A stretch of DNA of 64,000 nt, from NCBI GenBank assembly GCA_900470195.1, contig UEIJ01000008.1:62001-126000 (forward strand). The letters are read 5' to 3'. A program made the position numbers and the translations under genes. Position 1 is the stretch's first letter. Each line of letters opens with the position of its first letter. Source of the DNA: Hyphomicrobiales bacterium. GTDB lineage: Bacteria; Pseudomonadota; Alphaproteobacteria; Rhizobiales; Rhizobiaceae. The notes beneath the pieces are model-generated. The model made no database searches. It was not told where the DNA came from and worked only from the letters and a program-made list of their open reading frames with translations. Below, in pieces: positions 44,058 to 53,714 of the stretch.

Positions 44058-44846
44058 TCAAATGCCCATATGTTTGCACGCCAGAACCATCTGTGCATCA
44101 AGCATCGGGACACCGTTGATAATCCTGCATCCTTTAGCCTGCGCCAATTCCAGCCAGCGCGTCATCGGCGGATTGACGATGATGTCGGATATTATGGTGT
44201 CGGAGGAAACTTCTGTCAGATCCAGCGGAAGCTCGTCTTGCTCGACCATGCCAAGCGAAGTCGTATTGACGATGAGATCGAAGTGGTTGCCGTGATCCGG
44301 CCCGCTTTGGAGTGCGCAGTCTGGATAAGCAGATTGTATATTCGTGGCGAGCGCTGCAGCTTTTGCAGTATCGCGATTGACGATCCACAAGGAACGCGCC
44401 CCCGCTTTTGCCAGCCCAAATCCGACAGCACGCCCGGCGCCGCCTGCTCCCAGCATCAAAACAGACATGCCGTTAGATTCGATACCATTGCTGCGCAATC
44501 CTTCGATAAAGCCGGGGCCGTCCAAATTGTCACCAACAAGGCGACCACTTTCCTCCCGACGCACGAAGTTGACGGCACCAATTTCTTGCGCTGCATCTGT
44601 TACAGCATCGAGAAGCGGGATGATTGCGATCTTGTGCGGGATAGTCACGCCAAAGCCGCTTACATTACTCATTTTGCGAATGGATTGCGTGACTTGCGCA
44701 AGATCATCAGGATGAACGTGCAAGGGAACTGCCGCTGCGTTCTTCCCTGTCTTATCGAAGTGAGTATTGAAGACGTGGCTTGCTCGCACATGACCGACTG
44801 GATGCGCCAGCACGAAAAGGATTTTGCTCTTGCCGGTAACTTCCAT
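44058..44846 (-). CDS. shikimate dehydrogenase-like protein, altered substrate site
   Basis: This 262-residue NAD(P)-dependent dehydrogenase has the AroE fold. Catalytic lysine (K72 in IPHK) and aspartate (D109 in GDNLDG) are kept, and the nucleotide loop is GAGGAG (133-138). The two substrate-binding serines of the canonical HSxSP motif are replaced (HVRAS at 19-23), and the following H/N pair is altered too. Shikimate is therefore unlikely to be the substrate; related AroE-like proteins act on quinate-like or unrelated cyclic hydroxy acids. It lies 3 bp after the acyl-CoA dehydrogenase gene, so it belongs to the IclR-linked operon. Confidence 0.82.
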   Translation of the reverse strand: MEVTGKSKILFVLAHPVGHVRASHVFNTHFDKTGKNAAAVPLHVHPDDLAQVTQSIRKMSNVSGFGVTIPHKIAIIPLLDAVTDAAQEIGAVNFVRREESGRLVGDNLDGPGFIEGLRSNGIESNGMSVLMLGAGGAGRAVGFGLAKAGARSLWIVNRDTAKAAALATNIQSAYPDCALQSGPDHGNHFDLIVNTTSLGMVEQDELPLDLTEVSSDTIISDIIVNPPMTRWLELAQAKGCRIINGVPMLDAQMVLACKHMGI

Positions 44847-44849
44847 GGG

Positions 44850-45992
44850 TTAAACCTTTGTCATTTCGCGTGCGATGATGATCCGCTGAATTTGTGAGGT
44901 GCCTTCATAAAGACGGAACAGGCGCACATCGCGATAGAAATGCTCGACAGCATAGTCTTGCATGTACCCGGAGCCACCATGTATCTGAACGGCGTGATCG
45001 GCGACGCGTCCCACCATTTCAGAACAATAGAGCTTGCAGCTTGCCGCCTTGCGAATGATTGCGGGATCCCGATCATCGAAAGCACGCGCTGAATCGAGCA
45101 CCATGCACCGTGCGGCGTAGGCTTCGGTGCTCATATCCGCCAGCATTGCCTGTATCATCTGGTGTTCTGCAATGGGCTTGCCGAATTGAACACGGGTTTT
45201 GGCAAAGCCGACGGCTTCATCAATCAATCGCTCTGCCATGCCTGTGCAGACGGAGGATATATGCAGCCGGCCACGGTTGAGAACTTTCATTGCTGTCTTG
45301 AAGCCACGGCCTTCCACACCACCAATGATGTTTTCCGCAGGGACGCGAACATTCTCCAGATAGACATCACAGGTCTGCGTGCCGCGTTGTCCCATCTTAT
45401 GATCCGCCTTACCGACGGTGAGGCCGGGTGAATTGCGGTCAACCAGAAATGCTGTGACGCCGGAAGGTCCGGCTTCGCCTGTTCGTGCCATGAGCGTGAA
45501 TACGCCAGCAATTGGCGCATTGGTTATGAAGCGCTTTACGCCATTAAGAATGTAAGCATCGCCGTCTTTTACAGCCGTGGTTTTGACCGCACCTGCATCG
45601 GACCCCACATCGGGTTCTGTCAGGGCGAATGAGCCAATGATTTCTCCGCTGGCAAGTCTCGGCAACCAATAGGTTTTCTGGGCGTCGGTGCCGTCAGCGA
45701 TAATCCCCTGCGACCCGATACCGTTGTTTGTGCCGATGACAGAACGAAATGCCGGAGAGGTGTAGCCGAGCTCAAAACCGACGAGGACTTCTTCCTCCAT
45801 TGTCAGCCCAAGTCCATCATATTGTTCAGGAATTGAGAGGCCGAACAGGCCCATGGCACGCATGTCGTCTATGACATCGGTGGGGATGCTGTTTGTTTCT
45901 TCCACCTGTCTTTCGACGGGCATCAACCGCTGTGTGACAAAGCGTCTGATCGTATCTAACAGTGATTGAAAGGTCTCCGGGTCGCGGATCAT
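44850..45992 (-). CDS. acyl-CoA dehydrogenase
   Basis: This 380-residue flavoprotein introduces an alpha-beta double bond in an acyl-CoA. Motifs include FALTEPDVGSDAGAVKT (flavin and substrate contacts) and the C-terminal LYEGTSQIQRIIIAREM with the conserved catalytic glutamate. I chose the ATG at 45992 with AAGGGG; the in-frame start at 46022 adds 10 residues without better signal. It is divergent from the enoyl-CoA hydratase gene across a candidate IclR site and is followed by the AroE-like and gntR genes. Confidence 0.92.
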   Translation of the reverse strand: MIRDPETFQSLLDTIRRFVTQRLMPVERQVEETNSIPTDVIDDMRAMGLFGLSIPEQYDGLGLTMEEEVLVGFELGYTSPAFRSVIGTNNGIGSQGIIADGTDAQKTYWLPRLASGEIIGSFALTEPDVGSDAGAVKTTAVKDGDAYILNGVKRFITNAPIAGVFTLMARTGEAGPSGVTAFLVDRNSPGLTVGKADHKMGQRGTQTCDVYLENVRVPAENIIGGVEGRGFKTAMKVLNRGRLHISSVCTGMAERLIDEAVGFAKTRVQFGKPIAEHQMIQAMLADMSTEAYAARCMVLDSARAFDDRDPAIIRKAASCKLYCSEMVGRVADHAVQIHGGSGYMQDYAVEHFYRDVRLFRLYEGTSQIQRIIIAREMTKV

Positions 45993-46102
45993 GAAGTGCC
46001 CCTTCGCGGGTGATTTCAACAAAGATGAAACACGTCGCGTTTTGCAGAAATATCCTATTGCTAAGGGAATGTTTCATAGATTAAAGTTCGAGACAATATA
46101 AA

Positions 46103-46119
46103 ATGAAATTAAATTCCAT
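46103..46119. promoter_or_regulatory. candidate IclR operator, site B
   Basis: ATGAAATTAAATTCCAT lies 111 bp upstream of the acyl-CoA dehydrogenase start and 50 bp upstream of the enoyl-CoA hydratase start. It matches 15 of 17 positions of the site in the iclR promoter. Confidence 0.6.
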
Positions 46120-46168
46120 TTGCGATTTTGCTATGATTGGAATGGGTTCAGGGGAAGTTGGGGAGAGG

Positions 46169-46951
46169 ATGACCGAGCTTACCGATGTGGTGATCGAAAG
46201 CCGTCCGGCGGCAGGTGTGGCCTTACTGGAAATCAATCGTCCAGAAGCACTCAATGCATTGAATATGGATATCCGCCAGAACCTATCAGAAACAGTTGAT
46301 CGGCTTGCGAGTGATGCGGAAACGCGGGTTATCGTCATTACTGGCAAAGGTGGAAATTTCGCTGCTGGTTCAGATGTTAAAGTGTTCGCACAGACTGGCG
46401 CGGGAGAAATTCTCGCCCAGCGGCTTCATCGTTACTGGGAGAGCCTCGCTCGTTGCCCCAAGCCTGTGATCGCTGCCGTGGAAGGCTATGCGTTGGGCGG
46501 TGGTTGTGAGCTTGCAATGCACGCCGATATTATCGTTGCATCAAAAACAGCAAATTTCGGTCAGCCGGAAATCAAGCTCGGATTGATGCCTGGCGCAGGG
46601 GGTACGCAGCGGCTTTTACGCGCGATAGGCAAATATAAAACCATGCTGCTTGCTCTGACAGGAGAAATGCTCTCGGCGGTGGACGCGGAAAGATACGGTC
46701 TCGTCAGCCGATTGACGGACGAAGGGCAGGCCTTGGAAGAAGCGCTAAAGCTTGCTGGAAAAATTGCCCTGATGCCACCGCTTGCAGCGGAACAAATCAA
46801 AGAGGCTGTCACTCACGGCGAAGATGCACCTCTTGAAACAGCTCTGAGATTGGAGCGTAAAGCGTTCCAGCTTCTCTTCGACACGGAAGATAAGCGGGAA
46901 GGCATTGACGCCTTCCTGTCCAAACGCAAACCTCAGTTCAAGGGGCGCTAG
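46169..46951 (+). CDS. enoyl-CoA hydratase
   Basis: This 260-residue crotonase-fold enzyme has both catalytic glutamates in place: GGGCELAMHADI and GQPEIKLGLMPGAGG. The oxyanion-hole segments are GGNFAAGSDVKV and ALGGGCE. I chose the ATG at 46169 with GGGGAG; the upstream frame start at 46103 lies on the candidate operator. The next gene starts 1 bp after the stop region, so hydratase and dehydrogenase are co-translated. Confidence 0.93.
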   Translation: MTELTDVVIESRPAAGVALLEINRPEALNALNMDIRQNLSETVDRLASDAETRVIVITGKGGNFAAGSDVKVFAQTGAGEILAQRLHRYWESLARCPKPVIAAVEGYALGGGCELAMHADIIVASKTANFGQPEIKLGLMPGAGGTQRLLRAIGKYKTMLLALTGEMLSAVDAERYGLVSRLTDEGQALEEALKLAGKIALMPPLAAEQIKEAVTHGEDAPLETALRLERKAFQLLFDTEDKREGIDAFLSKRKPQFKGR

Positions 46952-46952
46952 T

Positions 46953-48467
46953 ATGGCTGCGATGTCGGAGCAATATCGTCTTATCAATAGAGTTGGTATC
47001 GTTGGTGCCGGGATTATGGGGATCGGCATAGCCGAAACCATGGCTGCGGCTGGCCTGACTGTTCATATGTTCGACCAATTTCCCGGAAAAGCCGAGGCTG
47101 CAAAACAGGAGCTTGCAAAGCGCCTGGATAGCCGGGTTTCGCGCGGGAAACTGGACTCGGATACGGCTGCAGGTGTTCTTGATCGGATCACACCTGTTGA
47201 TGCTCTTGGCGATTTGGCTGAGGTAAATCTTGTCATAGAAGCTGTTGTTGAAGACATTGGCGTGAAGCAGGAGCTGATTGCTGCGCTTGAAAAATGTCTT
47301 CCGTCTGAAGCGATCATAGCAACGAACACATCGTCTTTGTCGGTAACTGCAATTGCCGGTAAAGCTCAAGATCCGCGGCGTATAGCCGGGTTTCACTTTT
47401 TCAATCCCGTTCCGCTAATGCGGGTTGTGGAAGTAATCAAAGCTGCGCTGACGGATGCCAGGGTGCTTGATGTTCTGAAGGAGCTTGCGGTACGGATTGG
47501 TCATCGACCCGTGATGGCTTCCGATACACCGGGTTTTATCGTCAACCACGCTGGTCGTGCTTATGGCACGGAAGCGCTTGCGATGATCCGCGAAAATATC
47601 GCTGATTTCACCACGATTGATGCAATTCTGCGGGATGCTGCCGGGTTCCGCATGGGGCCTTTCGAGCTTCTTGATCTGACGGGACTTGATGTGTCGCATC
47701 CCGTCATGGAAGCGATCTACGGACAGTATTATCACGAACCCCGTTATCGTCCGTCGGTTATCACACGGCAGCGCCTTGATGCAGGTCTGCTTGGACGCAA
47801 AAGCGGCCGCGGCTTTTATGATTATTCAGACGATGCCACCACAGCTGTAGCAAGCGATGGCCCGCGCAGCCTGCCCAAATCTGTGACGATTATCGGCGAT
47901 ACCCCTGACAAGGCGCTGCATAAGCTCGCGAAGCAGGCAGGCGTTCCAGTCATCAATGATGTAAGCGCGAGCGCGCTGGTTCTGATCGGTTTGATTGGCG
48001 ATGATCTAACCTCGGCAATTGTGCGGGAAGGTCTGAACTCTGCCAACACCATCGGCTTTGATCCGCTATTTGGCATCGACAGACACCGAACGCTGGTCGC
48101 TTCACCGGGAGCAACTGACCTTACGCGGCAAGAGGCTCTCGCTTTGGCGCAGTCCAATGGAGTCAAAGCGTCGCTGGTTGAAGATACATGCGGAACTGTT
48201 TGCCAGCGTGTTTTGGCAATGATTGTGAATATCGCAGCCGATATCGTTCATCAAAACATAGCATCAGTCGATGACCTCGATGCTGCCGTGCGTTTGGGAC
48301 TCGGCTATCCATATGGCCCGCTTGAATGGGGCGACCGGATCGGCGCTGATATCGTCGTCCATATTCTGGATCGCATGTTGGGGAGAACTGGCGATCCGCG
48401 ATACCGCGCCAGCCTGTGGCTGCGCCGCAGGGCAGAGCTGAAACTGCCATTGGCAGAATGCAATTAG
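46953..48467 (+). CDS. 3-hydroxyacyl-CoA dehydrogenase (PaaH type)
   Basis: This 504-residue NAD-dependent enzyme has an N-terminal Rossmann fold (VGIVGAGIMGIGIAETMAAAG), the HFFNPVPLMRVVEV catalytic histidine segment and two 3HCDH C-terminal units. The second unit is around QRVLAMIVNIAADIV and GLGYPYGPLEWGD. The length of about 500 is that of the PaaH group with duplicated C-terminal domain. I chose the ATG at 46953 with AAGGGG. It continues the beta-oxidation set begun by the dehydrogenase and hydratase, and leads into the E1 gene. Confidence 0.93.
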   Translation: MAAMSEQYRLINRVGIVGAGIMGIGIAETMAAAGLTVHMFDQFPGKAEAAKQELAKRLDSRVSRGKLDSDTAAGVLDRITPVDALGDLAEVNLVIEAVVEDIGVKQELIAALEKCLPSEAIIATNTSSLSVTAIAGKAQDPRRIAGFHFFNPVPLMRVVEVIKAALTDARVLDVLKELAVRIGHRPVMASDTPGFIVNHAGRAYGTEALAMIRENIADFTTIDAILRDAAGFRMGPFELLDLTGLDVSHPVMEAIYGQYYHEPRYRPSVITRQRLDAGLLGRKSGRGFYDYSDDATTAVASDGPRSLPKSVTIIGDTPDKALHKLAKQAGVPVINDVSASALVLIGLIGDDLTSAIVREGLNSANTIGFDPLFGIDRHRTLVASPGATDLTRQEALALAQSNGVKASLVEDTCGTVCQRVLAMIVNIAADIVHQNIASVDDLDAAVRLGLGYPYGPLEWGDRIGADIVVHILDRMLGRTGDPRYRASLWLRRRAELKLPLAECN

Positions 48468-48479
48468 GGAACCTTTATC

Positions 48480-50657
48480 ATGGCCGAGAAAATCGAACTG
48501 AAACCTTCTGCGCCCTGGTATCGGCTCAATGTGACGGAAGATGACTGGCGCGTTGCAAAAGCCGGTGAACTGCTGAAATGGTATAGCCAGATGAAGCTCA
48601 TTCGGCGCTTTGAGGAAAAAATACTCGACTTTGAAAAAGCAGGGCTGGTTCATGGTCCGGCCCATGCCAGTATTGGGCAGGAAGCTGCGGCAGTGGGCGC
48701 CATGTCGATGCTCGGTTCTAATGACCAGATCAATGGTACACATCGTGCGCATCACCAGGTGCTGACGAAGCTGATTAATGCACAGACGCCATCGGATTTC
48801 GATATTCTTCAATCCGAGTTTACCGACGATATGAATGATGCCGTCTATCGTTTGATGGCAGAGATTATGGGGCTTAACCCCGGCTATTGCGGTGGTCGTG
48901 GCGGCTCGATGCATATGCGCGATGCCGCATCCGGCGTTGCAGGCACAAGTGCTATCGTTGGTGGCAATATTCCTCATGCTGCCGGCTATGCGCTCGCCGA
49001 TAAACTGCTTGGCAGAAAAGGCATATCGGTCGCATTCTTTGGCGATGGCGCTTCCTTACAGGGAGCGACCTATGAAGCGATGAACATCGCTGCACTCTAT
49101 CGTTTGCCGGTGATTTTCTACGTCGAAAACAATCTCTACGCGGTATCGACACACATTCAGGATGCCACGCGCGAAACACGCATTGCGTCGCGCGGCCCAA
49201 TGCTGGGCTTCCCTGGCATTGAGTGCGACGGAATGGATGTTGTCGCTGTTCATCAGGCAATGCGTGATGCCTGTCAGATCATTGAAGAAGAAGGCGGCCC
49301 GGTCGTTATTGAAGCGCAATGCTATCGCTACCTGCATCAAAGCGGGAGCAAGGCCGGGAGCGATTTCGGATATCGTACAAGCGAAGAAGAGGAAGAGTGG
49401 AAGCGCCGTGATCCAATCGCGCAGGCAGAGCGACGCTTGAAGGAACTTGGCATTGTCAGCGATGCAGAGCTTGCCGAGATCGACGTGAAAGTCAGCGCTG
49501 CAGTGCAGGCTGCGGGATCTCGCCTGACTGAAACAGCACCCGGTAGCAATGTGCTGCGAATACCTGATGCACTATGGCCTTCAGCAGAAAGTGTCGATGA
49601 AGGCATACTTGGCGACGGGCAGGAGTTCTCTGATGCTCGCTTTAGCGAGATTGAGGACTATTCCGCCGACGAGCTTGTGAAGGTACGTTTTGCGGCGGCT
49701 GCGTCCGATGTTCTTGGTCGGGCAATGGAGAAAGACCCAACAATCATCGTCATGGGTGAAGATGTTCACCGTTTTGCCGGTGGCGTCAGCGGGTTCACCA
49801 AGAACGCACTTGAGCTGTTTCCGGGAAGAGTACTCGCCATGCCGATTGCGGAAAATGGTTTTACGGGCGTTGCGCTGGGAGCGGCCTTGCGGGGACTGCG
49901 CCCGGTTGTGGAAATCATGTTCGGTGACTTCTGCTTTGTTGCGGCTGATCAGATCGCCAATGGTATTTCCAAAGTCCGTCATATGTTTGGCGATGGTTTT
50001 CCGGTGCCAATTGTGATGCGCGTTCGCGTGTCGCCGCACACTGGCTACGGCTCTCAGCATTCGGGTGATCCCTCGGCATTGTTTGCGATGTTTCCGGGAT
50101 GGCGTGTCGTATCCCCGACCAACGCCTTTGACTATGTCGGGTTGATGAACAGCGCGCTCAAGTCAAATGATCCTGTGGCCATTATAGAGCATGTTGAGTT
50201 TTATCAGCGTGAAAGCCTCGTCCCTAAGGAAGACCGCGATTATTGTATTCCTCTCGGGAAGGCCCGTATCGTGAGATCAGGCTCGGCATGTACGGTGCTT
50301 TCAACATCTGTGATGGTACAGGCCTCCGTTAAAGGTGCGGAAGAATCCAGCATAGATGCCGAGATTATCGACATGCGCAGCCTCGATATGACGGGCATCG
50401 ATTGGGAGCTAATCGGCCAGTCTATAGCCAAGACCAATCGTGTGGTGATTGCCGAACAGGTCGCGAGCGGGCTTTCGCTCGGACGGCATTGGGCTGCTGA
50501 AATTCAGCGGCGTTTCTTCAACGATCTCGACCATGAAATTCTCCATGTGACCGGCAGTTTGTCGTCGCCTGTGGTTTCACTGGTCTTGAATAAGGCGGCT
50601 CTCGGGTCGTCGGAAAAGGTTCGGGCGGCGCTGGAAAAAATCACGCGCAATGCCTGA
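48480..50657 (+). CDS. fused thiamine-diphosphate dehydrogenase E1 (alpha + beta)
   Basis: This 725-residue protein joins the E1 alpha (about 1-345) and E1 beta (about 395-725) subunits of a 2-oxoacid/acetoin-type dehydrogenase. The ThDP motif is FGDGASLQGATYEAMN, ending in the Asn of YVENNLYAVSTH. The beta half shows VMGEDVHRFAGGVSGFTK, PIAENGFTGVALGAALRG, and GSQHSGDPSALFAMFPGWRVVSPTN. The fused arrangement is less common than separate subunits. With an AcoC-type E2 elsewhere in the module, acetoin-type cleavage is more likely than a pyruvate dehydrogenase role. The start follows AGGGAA, 12 bp after the previous stop. Confidence 0.88.
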   Translation: MAEKIELKPSAPWYRLNVTEDDWRVAKAGELLKWYSQMKLIRRFEEKILDFEKAGLVHGPAHASIGQEAAAVGAMSMLGSNDQINGTHRAHHQVLTKLINAQTPSDFDILQSEFTDDMNDAVYRLMAEIMGLNPGYCGGRGGSMHMRDAASGVAGTSAIVGGNIPHAAGYALADKLLGRKGISVAFFGDGASLQGATYEAMNIAALYRLPVIFYVENNLYAVSTHIQDATRETRIASRGPMLGFPGIECDGMDVVAVHQAMRDACQIIEEEGGPVVIEAQCYRYLHQSGSKAGSDFGYRTSEEEEEWKRRDPIAQAERRLKELGIVSDAELAEIDVKVSAAVQAAGSRLTETAPGSNVLRIPDALWPSAESVDEGILGDGQEFSDARFSEIEDYSADELVKVRFAAAASDVLGRAMEKDPTIIVMGEDVHRFAGGVSGFTKNALELFPGRVLAMPIAENGFTGVALGAALRGLRPVVEIMFGDFCFVAADQIANGISKVRHMFGDGFPVPIVMRVRVSPHTGYGSQHSGDPSALFAMFPGWRVVSPTNAFDYVGLMNSALKSNDPVAIIEHVEFYQRESLVPKEDRDYCIPLGKARIVRSGSACTVLSTSVMVQASVKGAEESSIDAEIIDMRSLDMTGIDWELIGQSIAKTNRVVIAEQVASGLSLGRHWAAEIQRRFFNDLDHEILHVTGSLSSPVVSLVLNKAALGSSEKVRAALEKITRNA

Positions 50658-50694
50658 TGAGTTTGAACATAAGAAGAGAAAAACGAGGAACGAA

Positions 50695-52311
50695 ATGAAA
50701 AATGGGAAAACGGGGCTGAACCGCCTTTTGATGACGAATTTCAAAAGCCTGATGATGGCTGCGACTTTGCTGACTGCGGTTCCCGCAGCCTATGCGCAAA
50801 ACGCAGATTCTCTTGTGATCGCGCGCAACATGGACATCAACTCGCTCGATCCGCATCGCACCTTCTGCGACACTTGCCAGATTTATGACTCGGCAGTTTA
50901 TGAAGGTCTTTTGTCGCTCGACAAAGATAACAAGGTCGTGCCGGTGCTCGCCGAGAGCTATACCGCAAATGGCGATCAGACCGAATTTACCTTCAAAATA
51001 AACCCCAAAGCTGTGTTCTCGGATGGCTCAAAGGTTGAAGCCAAGGACGTCAAGTGGTCCTGGGAACGCCTCAAGAATGTGAAGGCAAGCCCTTCATTTT
51101 TGGCAGATACAATTGCTTCCATCGATACGCCTGATGAGGCAACCGTGGTCGTAAAGACCAAGGCGCCCAATTCGGAGTTCTTCAATGTTGTGGCTTCGCC
51201 ATATTTTGGCATCGTCAATAGTGAGGTTGCTACGTCTGAAGCCAAGGCCGTCAATGGTGAAGATGCTGCAGAAAAGGACAATGCTGAAGCTTGGTTTCTA
51301 GCCAATTCGGCAGGTAGTGGCCCGTTCGTTCTGGCCGCGTACGAACCCAATTCCGAACTTCGCCTGAAGCGTAACGAAAAATACTGGGGAGAGGCTGCGA
51401 AAGTAGGGGAAGTCGTTATCCGTCAGGTTAAGGATGCCGTTGCTCAGGCGCAAATGCTTGAAAACGGCTCTGCAGATATTGCCATGCAGATCGATCCGGA
51501 AACTGCCAAGACCATCCGCAATCCCGACGTGAAGATCGACTCCATTCATTCCTATAACTTCATTTATATCGCGCTCTCACCGGGTGCCAAATCGAATGAA
51601 GTGCCTCTGACACCTGAAGTTCGTGAAGCCATTTCCACGGCAATTGATCGTGAAACACTGCTCGATTTCATGTTGGGTGACAAAGGCCAGTTGATTGGTG
51701 CCGCTATTCCAATTGGCTTCCCCGGTGGCTCTGATCACAAGATACCTGAATACAACCCTGACAAGGCAAAGGAACTGCTTGCAAAGGCAGGGCATCCGGA
51801 TGGTTTCAAGCTTGAGGCAACCTATCCAAACCTCAACGTCTACGGTGTTGATTTCACGCAGATGATGCAGAAGATCCAGCAGGATCTGTCCAAGGTGAAT
51901 ATCAAGGTTGAGCTGCAGCCTGTTTCTTTTGCAACGTGGCGTGAGAAGGTGAATGGTGATGGCACGCCGCTGACTGTCGTCTATTATGCACCTGACTTCT
52001 ATGGCACATCGCAATATGTCGATGCGTTCGGTCTGGCAAAGGGTAGCCTCTGGGCCAAGCGAGCCGGTGAAGCGCGTGACCCGTCACTCGTGATCGGCGA
52101 CATTCAGCAGGTTATGGCCGATGCCCTTAAAGCACCTGCCGATCAGGCTGATAAGGTCTGGTTCCAGGCTGGTGAGAAAATGGCCGCTGCCAATGTCATC
52201 ATTCCGATGCTGAGCCCCGACGTCATTCTGGCATATAATAACAAGGTGAACGGCGTGCGCTATTCGGCTTGCTGCAACCTGCCATTGGCTGAGATTTCAG
52301 TCGTCAAATAA
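50695..52311 (+). CDS. oligopeptide-type ABC substrate-binding protein (DppA/OppA family)
   Basis: This 538-residue periplasmic protein has a signal peptide ending in AYAQ and the family 5 pattern SLDPHRTFCDTCQIYDSAVYEGLLSLDKDNKVVPVLAESYT, with FTFKINPKAVFSDGSKVEAKDVKWSWERL. I chose the ATG at 50695 with GAGGAA. The natural permease and ATPase genes (54703-58654) are in a different transcription unit of the same module, so the importer is split. Ligands of this family include peptides, nickel, and small amides or glycosides. Confidence 0.88.
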   Translation: MKNGKTGLNRLLMTNFKSLMMAATLLTAVPAAYAQNADSLVIARNMDINSLDPHRTFCDTCQIYDSAVYEGLLSLDKDNKVVPVLAESYTANGDQTEFTFKINPKAVFSDGSKVEAKDVKWSWERLKNVKASPSFLADTIASIDTPDEATVVVKTKAPNSEFFNVVASPYFGIVNSEVATSEAKAVNGEDAAEKDNAEAWFLANSAGSGPFVLAAYEPNSELRLKRNEKYWGEAAKVGEVVIRQVKDAVAQAQMLENGSADIAMQIDPETAKTIRNPDVKIDSIHSYNFIYIALSPGAKSNEVPLTPEVREAISTAIDRETLLDFMLGDKGQLIGAAIPIGFPGGSDHKIPEYNPDKAKELLAKAGHPDGFKLEATYPNLNVYGVDFTQMMQKIQQDLSKVNIKVELQPVSFATWREKVNGDGTPLTVVYYAPDFYGTSQYVDAFGLAKGSLWAKRAGEARDPSLVIGDIQQVMADALKAPADQADKVWFQAGEKMAAANVIIPMLSPDVILAYNNKVNGVRYSACCNLPLAEISVVK

Positions 52312-52328
52312 GATATTGCAGATGAAAC

Positions 52329-52362
52329 AAAAAAGGCCGGAGAGAAATCTCCGGCCTTTTTT
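52329..52362. terminator. strong bidirectional terminator
   Basis: GGCCGGAGA and TCTCCGGCC form a 9-bp stem around GAAA, flanked by six A and six T. It separates the convergent binding-protein and E2 genes. Confidence 0.95.
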
Positions 52363-52377
52363 ATTGCCATGATTGTT

Positions 52378-53673
52378 TTAGTTACGAACAGAGTCCGCAA
52401 GCTCCTGCAGAATACGGAGCGACAGGCCGCGTTTTTCCAAATGAGGCATGTGTCCACAGGCGTCAAATGCGTGGAGCGCTACATTGTCCGGCAGGTTGCG
52501 GCTGTGTTTGAAAGGCAGGATGCGATCTTGTTTTCCGAAGACAACACGAACCGGTATTTCAAGCGATGCAAGGTCGTTTGTAATTGATATGGTTTGTGTT
52601 CCATCCGCAAAGAACCGTTTTGCAAAAGCGCCCATCGCGTCACTCAACGGCTGGTTCTGTCGCTGTTGCACCACGGCTGAAATGAAAGCGTCTGAAATCA
52701 TATCTTTCGCGTGAACAAGTTCATGCAGCCAAGGTATGACGCTTTCTTTGGATTTGGCTTTAACGAAGTTTTCGACAAAGCCAGTATTGATTTCCGGCCC
52801 CAGACCCGCTGGTGAAAACAATCCGAGCGCACGGATATCGATATTGCCTCTTGTTGCCAGTCGGGCGCTCACTGCCGCGCCAAAAGAATGCCCGACAACA
52901 ATCGTTTGCGAGAGGTTGAGCCGTTGGATTGTCGTTTCTACGCGTTCTGCAATTGCGTCGAGGTCGTCAACAACGTCAAGCGGTGAGGCGCCATGCGATG
53001 GCAGATCAATCGCCAGCAAGGGTTGCTGCCATTGGGTGCCGGCAAACAAGCCACGCCAGTTATTATGATCCGAGGCAAAGCCATGCAGAAGGACAATCGG
53101 CGTTCCTTCTCCCTTGCGCAGCCATACCGCGTTCAGCTCAATACCGTTGATAGATTGGGACGAACTGCTTGCCGCGGGCTGTTGCGTTTCGATGGCAGCA
53201 ACAACATCTTTCTTCTGTATGCGCCCGCTCGGCCCGCTACCGTTGATCTGCGAAAGATCAATTCCAGCGTTTCCGGCCAGACGTTTTGCAAGTGGTGTTG
53301 CTACAGTCCTGCCGGCTTGTGTGGTGTGTGAACGGATATCCAACGCCGGAGTTTCCGAAGACTTTGTGGCTTCAGGTGACGAAACGGCAGCGGGTTCCGA
53401 TGCGGGTTTGGAAATGGCCGAGGAAATAGCTTCGCCTTCAAGAAAAAGGCTTGCCACCCTTTGGCCAACGTCGATTTCATCTGATGTCGAAGGCTTTAGA
53501 ATTTTAAGTATTCCACTGTGAGGTGCATCCACCTCAACAACGGTTTTATCGTTGTCTATTTCAAAAAGGAGCTGTCCTTGGCTGACTGTATCACCGTCTT
53601 TCGCGTGCCAACGAGAGATTGTGCCGGAATTGGTTTCCAGACTGACTTTTGGATATAAAATATCGGTGGCCAT
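52378..53673 (-). CDS. AcoC-type E2: lipoyl domain fused to an alpha/beta hydrolase
   Basis: This 431-residue protein has a lipoyl domain (about 1-78, lipoate lysine K43 in NDKTVVEV) and a peripheral subunit-binding domain (about 123-160, ATPLAKRLAGNAGIDLSQING). An alpha/beta hydrolase domain (about 185-431) follows, with nucleophile Ser263 in GHSFG, an Asp in FGKQDRILP and a His in CGHMPHL. This is the layout of the acetoin-dehydrogenase E2 (AcoC), in which the usual acyltransferase domain is absent. It lies 41 bp downstream of iclR on the same strand. Confidence 0.88.
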   Translation of the reverse strand: MATDILYPKVSLETNSGTISRWHAKDGDTVSQGQLLFEIDNDKTVVEVDAPHSGILKILKPSTSDEIDVGQRVASLFLEGEAISSAISKPASEPAAVSSPEATKSSETPALDIRSHTTQAGRTVATPLAKRLAGNAGIDLSQINGSGPSGRIQKKDVVAAIETQQPAASSSSQSINGIELNAVWLRKGEGTPIVLLHGFASDHNNWRGLFAGTQWQQPLLAIDLPSHGASPLDVVDDLDAIAERVETTIQRLNLSQTIVVGHSFGAAVSARLATRGNIDIRALGLFSPAGLGPEINTGFVENFVKAKSKESVIPWLHELVHAKDMISDAFISAVVQQRQNQPLSDAMGAFAKRFFADGTQTISITNDLASLEIPVRVVFGKQDRILPFKHSRNLPDNVALHAFDACGHMPHLEKRGLSLRILQELADSVRN

Positions 53674-53714
53674 GAGATTTCCTGCAACAATCTGCTACGT
53701 CGCGTTGGCGATGA

